A stretch of DNA of 64,000 nucleotides, taken from contig SMNH02000001.1 of NCBI GenBank assembly GCA_006383075.2, forward strand, positions 186,001 through 250,000, in the 5' to 3' direction. The notes beneath the pieces are model-generated. The model was not told the origin of the DNA. It did no database searches and worked only from the letters and a program-made list of their open reading frames with translations. Of this stretch, positions 26,490 through 35,349 are shown in pieces (within the stretch, counting starts at the first letter, position 1; each line of letters begins with the position of its first letter). The position numbers and the translations under genes were made by a program. The stretch comes from Kordia sp. TARA_039_SRF (GTDB taxonomy: Bacteria; Bacteroidota; Bacteroidia; Flavobacteriales; Flavobacteriaceae).

Positions 26490-29231
26490 ATGAAAACGTT
26501 TAACAATGTATTTTTAGCAGTAGCGATGTTTTTTATAACATCTGTTGCTTTTTCCCAAGGGACAATTACTGGTAAAGTAACTGACGATGCTGGACCATTA
26601 CCAGGAGCAAACATCGTTCAGAAAGGAACATCTAATGGAGTTTCTACAAATTTCAACGGAGAATTCACATTAAATGTAACGGCTTCTGCTGGAACTATTG
26701 AAATTTCTTATGTTGGATTTACCACAAAATCAATTCCATTTAATCTCAATGGAGGAAAACAAGATTTAGGGACAATTACCTTAGTTGCAGACAATTCATT
26801 AGATGAAGTTGTTATTGTTGGTGTAGTTGATATCGCTAAAGAACGTGAAACACCTGTTGCAGTATCTACAATCAAAGCAGAGGAAATTGTTGAAAGATTA
26901 GGAAACCAAGAACTTCCAGAATTATTAAACGCTACGCCTTCTGTATATGCTACAAAGTCTGGTGGTGGTTTTGGGGATTCAAGAATTAACATTCGTGGAT
27001 TTGACCAAGTAAACACTGCTGTATTAGTAAACGGTGTACCAGTAAATGATATGGAGAATGGAGCTGTATATTGGAGTAACTGGACAGGGTTAGCTGATGT
27101 AGCTTCTGCAATCCAAGTGCAAAGAGGGTTGGGTTCTTCTAAACTAGCAATTTCTTCTGTAGGAGGTACATTGAACATTGTAACAAAAACAACAGACAGA
27201 AACGAAGGTGGATTTGTAGGAACTACATTAGGTAACGATAATTACTTAAAAACAATCGCTTCGTACTCTACTGGTAGAATGGAAAATGGTTTTGCCTTTA
27301 CAGGATTATTCAGCAGAACAGCTGGAGATGGTTACATCAATGGAACTGCTTTTGAAGGTTATAACTATTTCTTAGGATTTGGGTGGACTGACGAAGACAG
27401 AACACACGACCTTCAATTTACTGTGACTGGTGCGCCACAGGTACACAACCAAAGAACGACAAGTTTCTTTAATGCGGCAACCATTGCACAATATTTACAA
27501 TATGGTGATAAGTACAACTTTAACCATGGTACATTAAATGGTGAGGAGTTTAACTGGAGAAGAAACTTTTATCACAAGCCAGTATTGTCATTAAACTGGG
27601 ATTGGAATATCTCTGATCAAACGAAATTATCATCTGTAGCATACGCTTCATTTGGTCGTGGTGGAGGAACTGGAGATATTGGAAGATTACCAGGATTCAA
27701 CTTTGCCTCTAGCTCAATTTTTAGAAATCAGCAAACTGGAGAAGTATTGTGGGATAGAATTGTTCAATACAACAGTGGACAAGCGGTAACATTCTCTGAT
27801 GGAAACGTATACCAAAGAACAGATGAAGAAAACGGACAATTCATCAATGATAGTAGAGATAATGGTTTATCAAGAAGAGCTTCAATTAACTCTCACAACT
27901 GGTTTGGATTGTTGGCAAACTTAAATACACAATTAAACGAAAACTTAACATTAGACGTAGGTGTAGATGCAAGAACTTACAAAGGATTCCACTACAGAAG
28001 ATTGGATAACCTATTAGGAGCAGATGCATATAGAGATAATGACGATGTAAACAATCCTGATAGAATATTAACAAACACCTACTCTTCTGATTTTGGTTCA
28101 ATCGTAAATGTATTTAAAGATATCGATGATGAAGATAAAATTGACTATTACAATATAGGATATGTACGTTGGTTAGGGATTTTTGGTCAATTAGAATATA
28201 AAAAGGATGATATTTCTGCATTTGTACAATTCTCTGGTTCTAACCAAGGATTTAGTAGAGAAGATTTATTCTTAGTAACACCTGCAGAAGGACAACGAAC
28301 AGACTGGGAGAACATCTTAGGAGGAACTATCAAAGGTGGATTGAACTACAACATCGATGAAAATCATAACGTATTTGGTAACGTTGGATACTATTCAAAG
28401 CAACCTTTATTTGATGCAGTATATCTAAACAATACAAATGAGTTGAATTCTGACTACAGAAATGAAAAAGTATTCGGTGCAGAATTAGGATATGGATACA
28501 AGTCTGAAAAGTTAAACGTAAACCTGAACTTATATAGAACTTCTTGGAAAGACAGATATATCAATCTTACAGGAACATTTGATGTAAACAATACACCAAT
28601 GGATTCTAGTGATGATGTACAAGGGGTAACTAACTTAGTAGGTTTAGAGCAAATTCACTCAGGAGTTGAATTAGAGTTTACATACCGTCCATTAGACTTC
28701 TTAACGTTCAATGGAATGGCATCTGTCGGTAACTGGAAATACGCAGGAACAGTATCTGGACCAGCTTTTAATGTAAACGATGCGAACGAAGTAGTTGGTC
28801 AAAATACATTATACTTAGACGATGTTAAAGTTGGTAACTCTGCACAAACAACCATGCGTTTAGCTGCCATTGTAGAGCCAGTTGAAAACTTAAAGTTTGA
28901 CATCGCTTGGTTTAGAGCTGATGATTTATATGCTGACATCAACGCAGAAGATTTTGATGAAGCCGATAACAGAGGTTCATTACAATTACCTGCGTACAAT
29001 TTATTTGATGGAGGAATGTCTTTCAAATGGTTAGTTGGAGAAGAAAAAGATAAAACAATCAACTTCCGATTAAATATCAATAACTTGTTCAACACAACTT
29101 ACATCGCAGAATCACAAACAAACATTTTTGCAAATCCAGGGGATGATACTTACGATGGTATCAACACTGCTAATAAAGCATTCTTTGGATTTGGAAGAAC
29201 TTGGAACTTTAGTATTCGTTACGATTTCTAA
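26490..29231 (+). CDS. TonB-dependent receptor 1 (carboxypeptidase-like N-domain)
   Basis: 913 residues. Signal peptide (VFLAVAMFFITSVAFSQ), carboxypeptidase-regulatory-like beta domain at ~23-105 (GTITGKVTDDAGPLPGANI), TonB-box-like SLDEVVIVG near 107-115, plug domain at ~125-240 (RINIRGFD, VQRGLGSSKLAISSVGGTLNIVTK), then a 22-strand barrel ending FGFGRTWNFSIRYDF. Such receptors import large ligands across the outer membrane using TonB energy. There is no SusD partner gene beside it, so it is not a standard polysaccharide system; ligand unknown. The protein is nearly the same as receptor 2 at 30519 except in barrel loops. A strong terminator follows. Confidence 0.93.
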   Translation: MKTFNNVFLAVAMFFITSVAFSQGTITGKVTDDAGPLPGANIVQKGTSNGVSTNFNGEFTLNVTASAGTIEISYVGFTTKSIPFNLNGGKQDLGTITLVADNSLDEVVIVGVVDIAKERETPVAVSTIKAEEIVERLGNQELPELLNATPSVYATKSGGGFGDSRINIRGFDQVNTAVLVNGVPVNDMENGAVYWSNWTGLADVASAIQVQRGLGSSKLAISSVGGTLNIVTKTTDRNEGGFVGTTLGNDNYLKTIASYSTGRMENGFAFTGLFSRTAGDGYINGTAFEGYNYFLGFGWTDEDRTHDLQFTVTGAPQVHNQRTTSFFNAATIAQYLQYGDKYNFNHGTLNGEEFNWRRNFYHKPVLSLNWDWNISDQTKLSSVAYASFGRGGGTGDIGRLPGFNFASSSIFRNQQTGEVLWDRIVQYNSGQAVTFSDGNVYQRTDEENGQFINDSRDNGLSRRASINSHNWFGLLANLNTQLNENLTLDVGVDARTYKGFHYRRLDNLLGADAYRDNDDVNNPDRILTNTYSSDFGSIVNVFKDIDDEDKIDYYNIGYVRWLGIFGQLEYKKDDISAFVQFSGSNQGFSREDLFLVTPAEGQRTDWENILGGTIKGGLNYNIDENHNVFGNVGYYSKQPLFDAVYLNNTNELNSDYRNEKVFGAELGYGYKSEKLNVNLNLYRTSWKDRYINLTGTFDVNNTPMDSSDDVQGVTNLVGLEQIHSGVELEFTYRPLDFLTFNGMASVGNWKYAGTVSGPAFNVNDANEVVGQNTLYLDDVKVGNSAQTTMRLAAIVEPVENLKFDIAWFRADDLYADINAEDFDEADNRGSLQLPAYNLFDGGMSFKWLVGEEKDKTINFRLNINNLFNTTYIAESQTNIFANPGDDTYDGINTANKAFFGFGRTWNFSIRYDF

Positions 29232-29261
29232 GAAAAGAATTAAAAATCAACACATAAAATC

Positions 29262-29297
29262 AAAGCCGCTTCAAAATTTTGAAGCGGCTTTTTTTAA
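29262..29297 (+). terminator. Terminator after TonB receptor 1
   Basis: AAAGCCGCTTCAAAA (29262-29276) and TTTTGAAGCGGCTTT (29277-29291) are a perfect 15-bp palindrome followed by T residues. It can also stop minus-strand transcription from the adjacent peptide gene. Confidence 0.9.
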
Positions 29298-29318
29298 TGA
29301 AAATTTATATTTTAAGTA

Positions 29319-29513
29319 TCAAGTAGACCAAGTAGAATCACATCCATTTGTAGAATAATCATAATCATTGCATCTTACATATCTTTCTAAGTAAGGATCC
29401 CATTCACAGGTTTTACCAGAAGCTCCACCTTTCACTTTTTCTAAGTCTAATTCTAAAAGTTGGGAAACTTTAGTTTTGTTTAATTTTAAATGCTTTGTTT
29501 CTTTCTTTTTCAT
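29319..29513 (-). CDS. GG-leader RiPP-type peptide precursor (peptide B)
   Basis: 64 residues. The leader KKKETKHLKLNKTKVSQLLEL...KVKGG matches the same family as peptide A. The core of 34 residues has three cysteines (KTCEWDP, VRCNDYDY, NGCDSTWST) and is rich in Tyr, Asp and Trp. It lies between the two duplicated TonB receptor genes, and its start is 61 bases from the divergent nucleotidyltransferase start, so the pair could share a control region. No modification enzyme of a known RiPP class is adjacent. Confidence 0.75.
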   Translation of the reverse strand: MKKKETKHLKLNKTKVSQLLELDLEKVKGGASGKTCEWDPYLERYVRCNDYDYSTNGCDSTWST

Positions 29514-29574
29514 GATATAACTAAATTTTAATTAATAATCCTTTTCTTTGAATAAAAGTAAGTTAAGTATTTTA

Positions 29575-30318
29575 ATGGACAAGCGTATTTATAATTATAT
29601 TAACACTTGGAAAACTCAAAAAAATGTTATTGGGATATTAGTCTGTGGAAGCCATGCCACTAAACTCAGTAGACCAGACTCTGATGTTGATTTGAGAATT
29701 CTTTATTCTGAAAACCAGGAAAACAGTCGAAAAAAAGGAGTAAAAACCTTTGAAAACCTATCATTTTCGTATTTAACAGGTACCGTTAGAGATTATCTAA
29801 CAACTCTTCATAATCAGTTTTTTAGGCAATCTAAGTTTGAAGCACGAATGTTTGCCTTAGGAGTCATACTTTTCGATTCAGAAGATGAGTTAAAAAAACT
29901 TTCGAAAAAAGCAAATTCACTATTAGAGTTAGCTTATGAAGCTCCCTCAGAAAATTTACTGCTATTAAAGAAATACATGCTTTCCAATCACTATAACTTT
30001 TTCATTAAGCTACACAAAGACGCTCCATTGTGGAAATATCATTACTTTCAGTTTATAGACCATATATTTAAAGCTTACAGTTTTTTCATAGGTTTTGAAA
30101 CACCTTCTGTTGAAAAACTGAATAGAGTATTGTTTGATGATACTTACAATAAAGTCAATAATTTTGAAGAATATCCAGATAGTACTTTTTTAGAACTATG
30201 GCAGAAGGCCATCAATAGCGAAACAGAAAAATTCATAATACATGTAGAATTACTTTATGCACATGTGCAAAAAAAATGGGGACAATTCAATCCAAATGAT
30301 TTTGAAGCTTACATCTAA
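29575..30318 (+). CDS. Nucleotidyltransferase-fold protein
   Basis: 247 residues from the ATG at 29575; the longer frame begins with TTG at 29548. The N-terminal Pol-beta-type fold shows the GS motif (G25-S26 in VCGSHAT) and the metal-binding D37-x-D39 (SDVDLRIL), so transfer of a nucleotide is plausible. The C-terminal ~150 residues are helical, aromatic and not recognised; antibiotic nucleotidyltransferases and MNT-type antitoxin/toxin pairs share this sort of layout, but no HEPN partner is next to it. Divergent from peptide B and inserted between two near-identical receptor genes, it looks like accessory material. Confidence 0.7.
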   Translation: MDKRIYNYINTWKTQKNVIGILVCGSHATKLSRPDSDVDLRILYSENQENSRKKGVKTFENLSFSYLTGTVRDYLTTLHNQFFRQSKFEARMFALGVILFDSEDELKKLSKKANSLLELAYEAPSENLLLLKKYMLSNHYNFFIKLHKDAPLWKYHYFQFIDHIFKAYSFFIGFETPSVEKLNRVLFDDTYNKVNNFEEYPDSTFLELWQKAINSETEKFIIHVELLYAHVQKKWGQFNPNDFEAYI

Positions 30319-30482
30319 CAGATTAACAACTAGAGAATTCTATAAATCCTTCACCTGTAAAAGCTTAATAATAAAATAACACAATCTTTTGTAATAATAA
30401 CTTTTTTATTCAGTCTCGTTAATTTGTTAAAAAAAACTTAATTACTATGAAGTAAAGTGTAAAATTTAAATATAAAACTTAG

Positions 30483-30490
30483 TACATTTG
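30483..30490 (+). promoter_or_regulatory. Probable -7 element for TonB receptor 2
   Basis: TACATTTG fits TAnnTTTG and lies 28 bases before the ATG. No clear -33 TTG is visible. The rest of the gap 30319-30518 shows nothing else. Confidence 0.5.
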
Positions 30491-30518
30491 CACGACTTTA
30501 TAAACTTATATTAGTACA

Positions 30519-33272
30519 ATGAAAAAAACTTACAATGTATTTTTAGCAGTAGCGATGTTTTTTATTACATCGGTTGCCTTTTCACAAGGAACCATTACTG
30601 GTAAAGTAGTAGATGAAGCGGGACCGTTGCCTGGTGCAAGTGTTCTAGTAAAGGGAACAACTAACGGAACTTCCACAAATTTTAATGGAGAATTCACGTT
30701 GAACGTATCAACTTCGACAGGAACTGTTGAAATTTCGTATGTAGGATTTGCTACGAAATCAATTCAATTCAACGTTTCTGGAGGAACACAAAACTTAGGA
30801 TCCATTACACTTAATGCTGATAACTCTTTAGACGAAGTAGTTATTGTAGGTGTGGTTGATATTGCAAAAGAACGAGAAACTCCTGTAGCCGTTTCTACTA
30901 TTAAAGCACAAGAAATAGTAGAACGCTTAGGAAACCAAGAACTTCCTGAGTTACTAAATGCAACACCTTCTGTATATGCTACAAAATCAGGTGGTGGATT
31001 TGGAGATTCAAGAATTAACATTCGTGGATTTGATCAAAGAAACACAGCCGTATTGGTAAATGGTGTTCCTGTGAACGACATGGAAAATGGAGCTGTTTAC
31101 TGGAGTAACTGGACAGGTTTAGCAGACGTAGCTTCTGCCATTCAAGTACAAAGAGGTTTAGGTTCTTCTAAATTAGCCATCTCTTCAGTTGGTGGAACGT
31201 TAAACATTGTAACAAAAACTACCGACAGAAACGAAGGTGGATTTGTGGCAACAACAGTAGGTAACGATAACTACCTTAAAACTATCGCTTCGTATTCTAC
31301 AGGAAGAATGGAGAATGGTTTTGCCTTTACAGGATTGTTTAGCAGAGTTGCAGGTGACGGATATATTGACGGAACTGCGTTTGAAGGATATAACTACTTC
31401 TTAGGTTTTGGTTGGTCAAACGAAAAAAGAACACACGATATTCAGTTTACTTTAACAGGTGCGCCACAAGTACACAACCAAAGAACAACAAGCTTCTTTA
31501 ACGCTGCAACATTGGCTCAATATTTACAATACGGAGACAAGTACAACTACAACAACGGTACGTTAAACGGAGAAGAGTTTAACTGGAGAAGAAACTTTTA
31601 TCACAAGCCAGTATTATCATTAAACTGGGATTGGAATATCTCTGACAAAACAAAATTATCATCGGTTGCGTATGCGTCTTTCGGTCGTGGTGGTGGAACT
31701 GGTGACATTGGTCGTGGTAGAACCGGTGGCGGAAGTTCAGCTTTTGCTTCTGACTTAGCTTTTAGAGATGCTGCTACTGGATTGGTGAAGTTTGACGAAA
31801 TCACACAGTGGAATGCTGGACAAGCAACATCCTTTACAGGAACTGGTGACAATGACATTTTATTAAATCAGCCAGATGCAAACGGAAATAACTTTGTACA
31901 GGCAAGAAGCAACGGTATTGTTCGTAGAGCTTCTATCAACTCGCACAACTGGTTTGGGTTGTTAGCAAACTTAAACACACAATTAAACGACAACTTAACT
32001 TTAGATATCGGATTTGATGCAAGAACCTACAAAGGTTTCCACTACAGACGTTTGGACAATCTTTTAGGAGCAGATGGTTATGTTGATAATGGAAACGTAA
32101 ACAATCCAAACATTGCATTGACAAACACGTATTCGTCTGATTTTTCTTCTATCGTAAATGCATTTAAAGACATTGATAACGAAGACAAAATTGACTATTA
32201 CAACATCGGATATGTACGTTGGTTAGGAATCTTTGGTCAATTAGAATACAAAAAAGATGATATCTCTGCATTCGTACAATTCTCAGGTGCAAATCAAGGA
32301 TACAGTAGAGAAGATTTATTCTTACTAACGCCAGCTGAAGGACAGCGCACAGATTGGGAAAACATCTTAGGAGGAACTATCAAAGGTGGATTGAACTACA
32401 ACATCAACGAAAACCACAATGTGTTTGCCAATGCAGGATATTACTCAAAGCAACCATTATTTGATGCAGTATATTTGAACAATACCAACGAATTGAACGA
32501 AGACATTCGTAACGAAAAAGTATTTGGTGTTGAACTTGGATATGGTTATCAATCTGAAAAATTATCAGCAAACCTTAACTTATACAGAACTTCTTGGAAA
32601 GACAGATTCCAAACTATCTTTGGTACATTCCCTGATCCAGACGATCCAATGGAAACAGTACAAGGACGTACAAACGTAGTAGGAATTGAGCAAGTACACA
32701 TGGGAGTTGAGTTAGAAACAACCTATCGCCCACTAGATTTCTTAACTTTCAGAGGAATGTTATCTGTTGGTAATTGGGAATATGGTGGAACTGTTTCAGG
32801 TCCTGCTTTCGATACTAACGACCAAAACCGTGTAGTTGGAGAAAATACGTTGTTCTTAGACAATGTAAAGGTTGGAAACGCAGCACAAACTACCATGCGT
32901 TTGGCAGGAATTGTTGAACCAATTGAAAACTTAAAGTTCGACATTGCTTGGTTTAGAGCGGACAACTTATATGCTGATATTAGAGCAGAAGACTTTGATG
33001 TAGCAGATAACAGAGGTTCTTTACAATTGCCAGCTTACAACTTATTTGACGGAGGAATCTCGTATCGTTGGTTGGTTGGAAAAGAAAAGCAAGACAGAAT
33101 CAATTTCAGATTAAACGTCAATAACTTGTTCAATACAACGTACATCGTAGAATCACAAACAAACATTTTTGCAGATCCAGGAGATGATACGTTTGACGGA
33201 ATCAACACAGCTAACAAAGCATTCTTTGGTTTCGGTAGAACATGGAACTTTAGTGTACGTTACACATTCTAA
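30519..33272 (+). CDS. TonB-dependent receptor 2, near-duplicate of receptor 1
   Basis: 917 residues with the same order as receptor 1: signal peptide (VFLAVAMFFITSVAFSQ), carboxypeptidase-like domain (GTITGKVVDEAGPLPGASV), SLDEVVIVG, plug with DSRINIRGFD, and a barrel ending FGFGRTWNFSVRYTF. The plug and most of the barrel read almost identically; the main differences are around residues 400-445 (GRGRTGGGSSAFASDLAF in this copy) and in loops near 690-710. The loops differ while strands are kept, so the two copies may take different ligands. Followed by the terminator at 33302. Confidence 0.93.
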   Translation: MKKTYNVFLAVAMFFITSVAFSQGTITGKVVDEAGPLPGASVLVKGTTNGTSTNFNGEFTLNVSTSTGTVEISYVGFATKSIQFNVSGGTQNLGSITLNADNSLDEVVIVGVVDIAKERETPVAVSTIKAQEIVERLGNQELPELLNATPSVYATKSGGGFGDSRINIRGFDQRNTAVLVNGVPVNDMENGAVYWSNWTGLADVASAIQVQRGLGSSKLAISSVGGTLNIVTKTTDRNEGGFVATTVGNDNYLKTIASYSTGRMENGFAFTGLFSRVAGDGYIDGTAFEGYNYFLGFGWSNEKRTHDIQFTLTGAPQVHNQRTTSFFNAATLAQYLQYGDKYNYNNGTLNGEEFNWRRNFYHKPVLSLNWDWNISDKTKLSSVAYASFGRGGGTGDIGRGRTGGGSSAFASDLAFRDAATGLVKFDEITQWNAGQATSFTGTGDNDILLNQPDANGNNFVQARSNGIVRRASINSHNWFGLLANLNTQLNDNLTLDIGFDARTYKGFHYRRLDNLLGADGYVDNGNVNNPNIALTNTYSSDFSSIVNAFKDIDNEDKIDYYNIGYVRWLGIFGQLEYKKDDISAFVQFSGANQGYSREDLFLLTPAEGQRTDWENILGGTIKGGLNYNINENHNVFANAGYYSKQPLFDAVYLNNTNELNEDIRNEKVFGVELGYGYQSEKLSANLNLYRTSWKDRFQTIFGTFPDPDDPMETVQGRTNVVGIEQVHMGVELETTYRPLDFLTFRGMLSVGNWEYGGTVSGPAFDTNDQNRVVGENTLFLDNVKVGNAAQTTMRLAGIVEPIENLKFDIAWFRADNLYADIRAEDFDVADNRGSLQLPAYNLFDGGISYRWLVGKEKQDRINFRLNVNNLFNTTYIVESQTNIFADPGDDTFDGINTANKAFFGFGRTWNFSVRYTF

Positions 33273-33301
33273 TTTTTAGAGCAATACATATAAATACAGA
33301 G

Positions 33302-33327
33302 AGCCTGCATTTTGCAGGCTTTTTTTA
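33302..33327 (+). terminator. Terminator after TonB receptor 2
   Basis: AGCCTGCA (33302-33309) pairs with TGCAGGCT (33313-33320), followed by seven T. Confidence 0.9.
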
Positions 33328-33408
33328 TGTGCTAACGAAATAGTATTGCAAATAAAAAAAATCAACTCATACGCATGTTTAACTTCATAACACATTCAAA
33401 AAAATAAG

Positions 33409-33416
33409 TACCTTTG
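33409..33416 (+). promoter_or_regulatory. Probable -7 element for the small membrane protein gene
   Basis: TACCTTTG fits TAnnTTTG and lies 22 bases before the ATG at 33439. Confidence 0.5.
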
Positions 33417-33438
33417 TGTATCAACTAAAAATCAACTC

Positions 33439-33879
33439 ATGTACGACGCAATTAAAACTCTACACTCATACTTTGCCTATTTTGTATTATTGATGTTAAT
33501 CGTGGCAGTAGCCAATGCAATTATAGGATTTACAACTAACAAAAAATTTACAGCCAAAGACTTACGCATTTCATTATTTGCGCTCATCTTTACACATTTA
33601 CAACTTGTAGTAGGAATCATTCTCTATTTTGTTTCTTTAAAAGGATTTAACATGATTCAACAAAACGGAATGAAACTAGACAGTGCCTCACGCTTATTAG
33701 CTTTAGAACATCCTTTGGTAGGAATTTTGGCGATAGTTTTCATCACAATTGGTTGGTCCAAACACAAAAAGCAAGAAACCGCTAAAAGAGCCTTTGGAAA
33801 AATAGCGCTTTTCTACGGAATCGGATTGTTATTAATCCTTTCAAGATTACCATGGAAAGAGTGGTGGAATCTGTATTAA
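33439..33879 (+). CDS. Conserved four-helix membrane protein
   Basis: 146 residues with four transmembrane segments: YFAYFVLLMLIVAVANAIIG, ALIFTHLQLVVGIILYFVSL, HPLVGILAIVFITIGW and ALFYGIGLLLILSRL. Histidines lie at helix ends (THLQLV, LEHPLVG, HSYFAY), which would suit heme, and similar flavobacterial proteins are sometimes labelled cytochrome b; I cannot confirm heme binding. It stands alone, with a promoter in front and the terminator at 33928 behind. Confidence 0.75.
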   Translation: MYDAIKTLHSYFAYFVLLMLIVAVANAIIGFTTNKKFTAKDLRISLFALIFTHLQLVVGIILYFVSLKGFNMIQQNGMKLDSASRLLALEHPLVGILAIVFITIGWSKHKKQETAKRAFGKIALFYGIGLLLILSRLPWKEWWNLY

Positions 33880-33927
33880 AAGATTGAAACAGTTTAAAAT
33901 CACAACAAAGATTATATTCAAACAAAA

Positions 33928-33958
33928 AATCCTTATCAATTACGATAAGGATTTTTTT
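33928..33958 (+). terminator. Terminator after the small membrane protein gene
   Basis: AATCCTTATC (33928-33937) and GATAAGGATT (33944-33953) with a 6-nt loop, followed by T residues. Confidence 0.88.
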
Positions 33959-34066
33959 ATTTCGTCATTCCCGCAAAGGCGAAAAGTAATTTTCAAATAA
34001 ACATCGAGCAAAGCGATGATGCACAATAATGCTGCGCAAGCAGAAAACAATTGGAGAAATCAACTA

Positions 34067-34110
34067 ATTTTCAAATTAAAGACATTTTCAAATTAAAGAC
34101 ATTTTCAAAT
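34067..34110. repeat. Short tandem repeat, 17-bp unit
   Basis: ATTTTCAAATTAAAGAC occurs at 34067-34083 and 34084-34100, with a third partial copy to 34110. The surrounding gap 33880-34164 also has a fragment of a GTCATTCC-type dispersed repeat at 33965-33985 and no gene. Confidence 0.8.
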
Positions 34111-34164
34111 CTTCAAATTAAAAATTGCTACATTGGTACATCAAACAATTGTTACATTAAAACA

Positions 34165-35211
34165 TTATTCTGCTTCTTTAATCAAATGTACATACACAGG
34201 AAAATGGTCACTGTAACCACCTGTATAGGTTCCATTGGCAAAACTTCTAAACGGATAGCCTTTATAGCGTCCACGTTTGTTAGATAAATAGGTCTTGTTG
34301 TAAATTCCAGCTTTATAATAACGATATTCTGAAAAATCTTTCTCTAACAACGGTGCAGACATCACAATTTGATCAAACAAATTCCAGCCGTCTCTGTAGG
34401 CAAGTGTTCCACTTCCGTTACGCGCCATGCCTTCCATTGGATTGAACAAGTCCTTTCCTTTGACGTCATCACGATTTTCCTTTGCTTTCAACACTTCTTT
34501 CAGGCTTACATTAAAAGGATCATCGTTTAAATCGCCCATGGTAAAAATCTTAGCATTCTTATCAACATTTTGAAGTGAATCGATAATGCGTTTGTTCAAT
34601 TCGGCAGCCTTTACACGTTTTGGTCTGCTTCGCGCTTCTCCACCACTACGTGATGGCCAGTGATTAACGATGATGTGTATTTCGTCACCATCTAATACTC
34701 CAGAAACCAACAATTGGTCTCTTGTGTATACGCGTCGGTCGCCATCATAAATATACAAAGGATGTTTTGAAAAGCTGTGTGGTTGAAAAATACCTTGCTT
34801 ATAGAGCAATCCAACATCAATACCTCGTTTGTCAGGCGAATCGAAGTGGATAATGGCATAATCTTCATCTTTCAATTTAGGGTCTTTAATCAAATCTTCC
34901 AACACTTGTCTATTTTCTACTTCGGCAACGCCCAAAATTGCTGGTGATGTTCTAGAAACATCGTAACCAATATCAGAAATTACGCGAGCAAGTTTTGAAA
35001 TTTTGTCTTCATAAATCTTTGAGCGATCACTTTGAATTTCCATAATTGGACTCTTCTCGTCATCTTTCAGCGGATCATTAATCGTATCAAACAAGTTTTC
35101 TACATTATAAAAAGCGATGGTTTGTACTCTATACTGCTTCTTTTTTTGTGCCCAAGTATGGGTAAATGCAAGCAAAAAAGCCAGTATTACTAGGGATTTA
35201 AGGTTTTTCAT
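34165..35211 (-). CDS. Secreted endonuclease/exonuclease/phosphatase-family protein
   Basis: 348 residues. Signal peptide (LKSLVILAFLLAFTHTWAQ), then the EEP (DNase I-like) fold: IAFYNVENLFDT near 31-42, metal-binding Glu in GVAEVENRQVLE near 97-108, VNHWPSRSGGEARSRPKR, MGDLNDDPFN, and the final SDHFPVYVHL. The substrate may be nucleic acid or a phosphodiester outside the inner membrane. It is divergent from TonB receptor 3, whose operon includes a DUF5689-type lipoprotein; together these suggest capture of nucleic acids or organic phosphate, which is inference. A -7-like TACTTTTG lies at 35258-35265 on this strand. Confidence 0.9.
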   Translation of the reverse strand: MKNLKSLVILAFLLAFTHTWAQKKKQYRVQTIAFYNVENLFDTINDPLKDDEKSPIMEIQSDRSKIYEDKISKLARVISDIGYDVSRTSPAILGVAEVENRQVLEDLIKDPKLKDEDYAIIHFDSPDKRGIDVGLLYKQGIFQPHSFSKHPLYIYDGDRRVYTRDQLLVSGVLDGDEIHIIVNHWPSRSGGEARSRPKRVKAAELNKRIIDSLQNVDKNAKIFTMGDLNDDPFNVSLKEVLKAKENRDDVKGKDLFNPMEGMARNGSGTLAYRDGWNLFDQIVMSAPLLEKDFSEYRYYKAGIYNKTYLSNKRGRYKGYPFRSFANGTYTGGYSDHFPVYVHLIKEAE

Positions 35212-35285
35212 TTATTGAATGTTATGTTATCTTAAACAATCTATACAAAAGATAGACCAAAAGTAGTTATTAATTATAAAAAATG

Positions 35286-35293
35286 TACATTTG
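35286..35293 (+). promoter_or_regulatory. Probable -7 element for TonB receptor 3
   Basis: TACATTTG, identical to the box before receptor 2, lies 56 bases before the ATG at 35350. The divergent nuclease gene has its own -7-like box 21 bases to the left. Confidence 0.5.
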
Positions 35294-35349
35294 CGCGTCG
35301 TTATTAAAGATTTTTTAAACTCGAATAATAATTAATTGCAAATTACAGT

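Noticed and set aside
26490-33272. SusC/SusD polysaccharide utilisation pairs
   Set aside because: No SusD-like gene follows either receptor and no glycoside hydrolase is adjacent.
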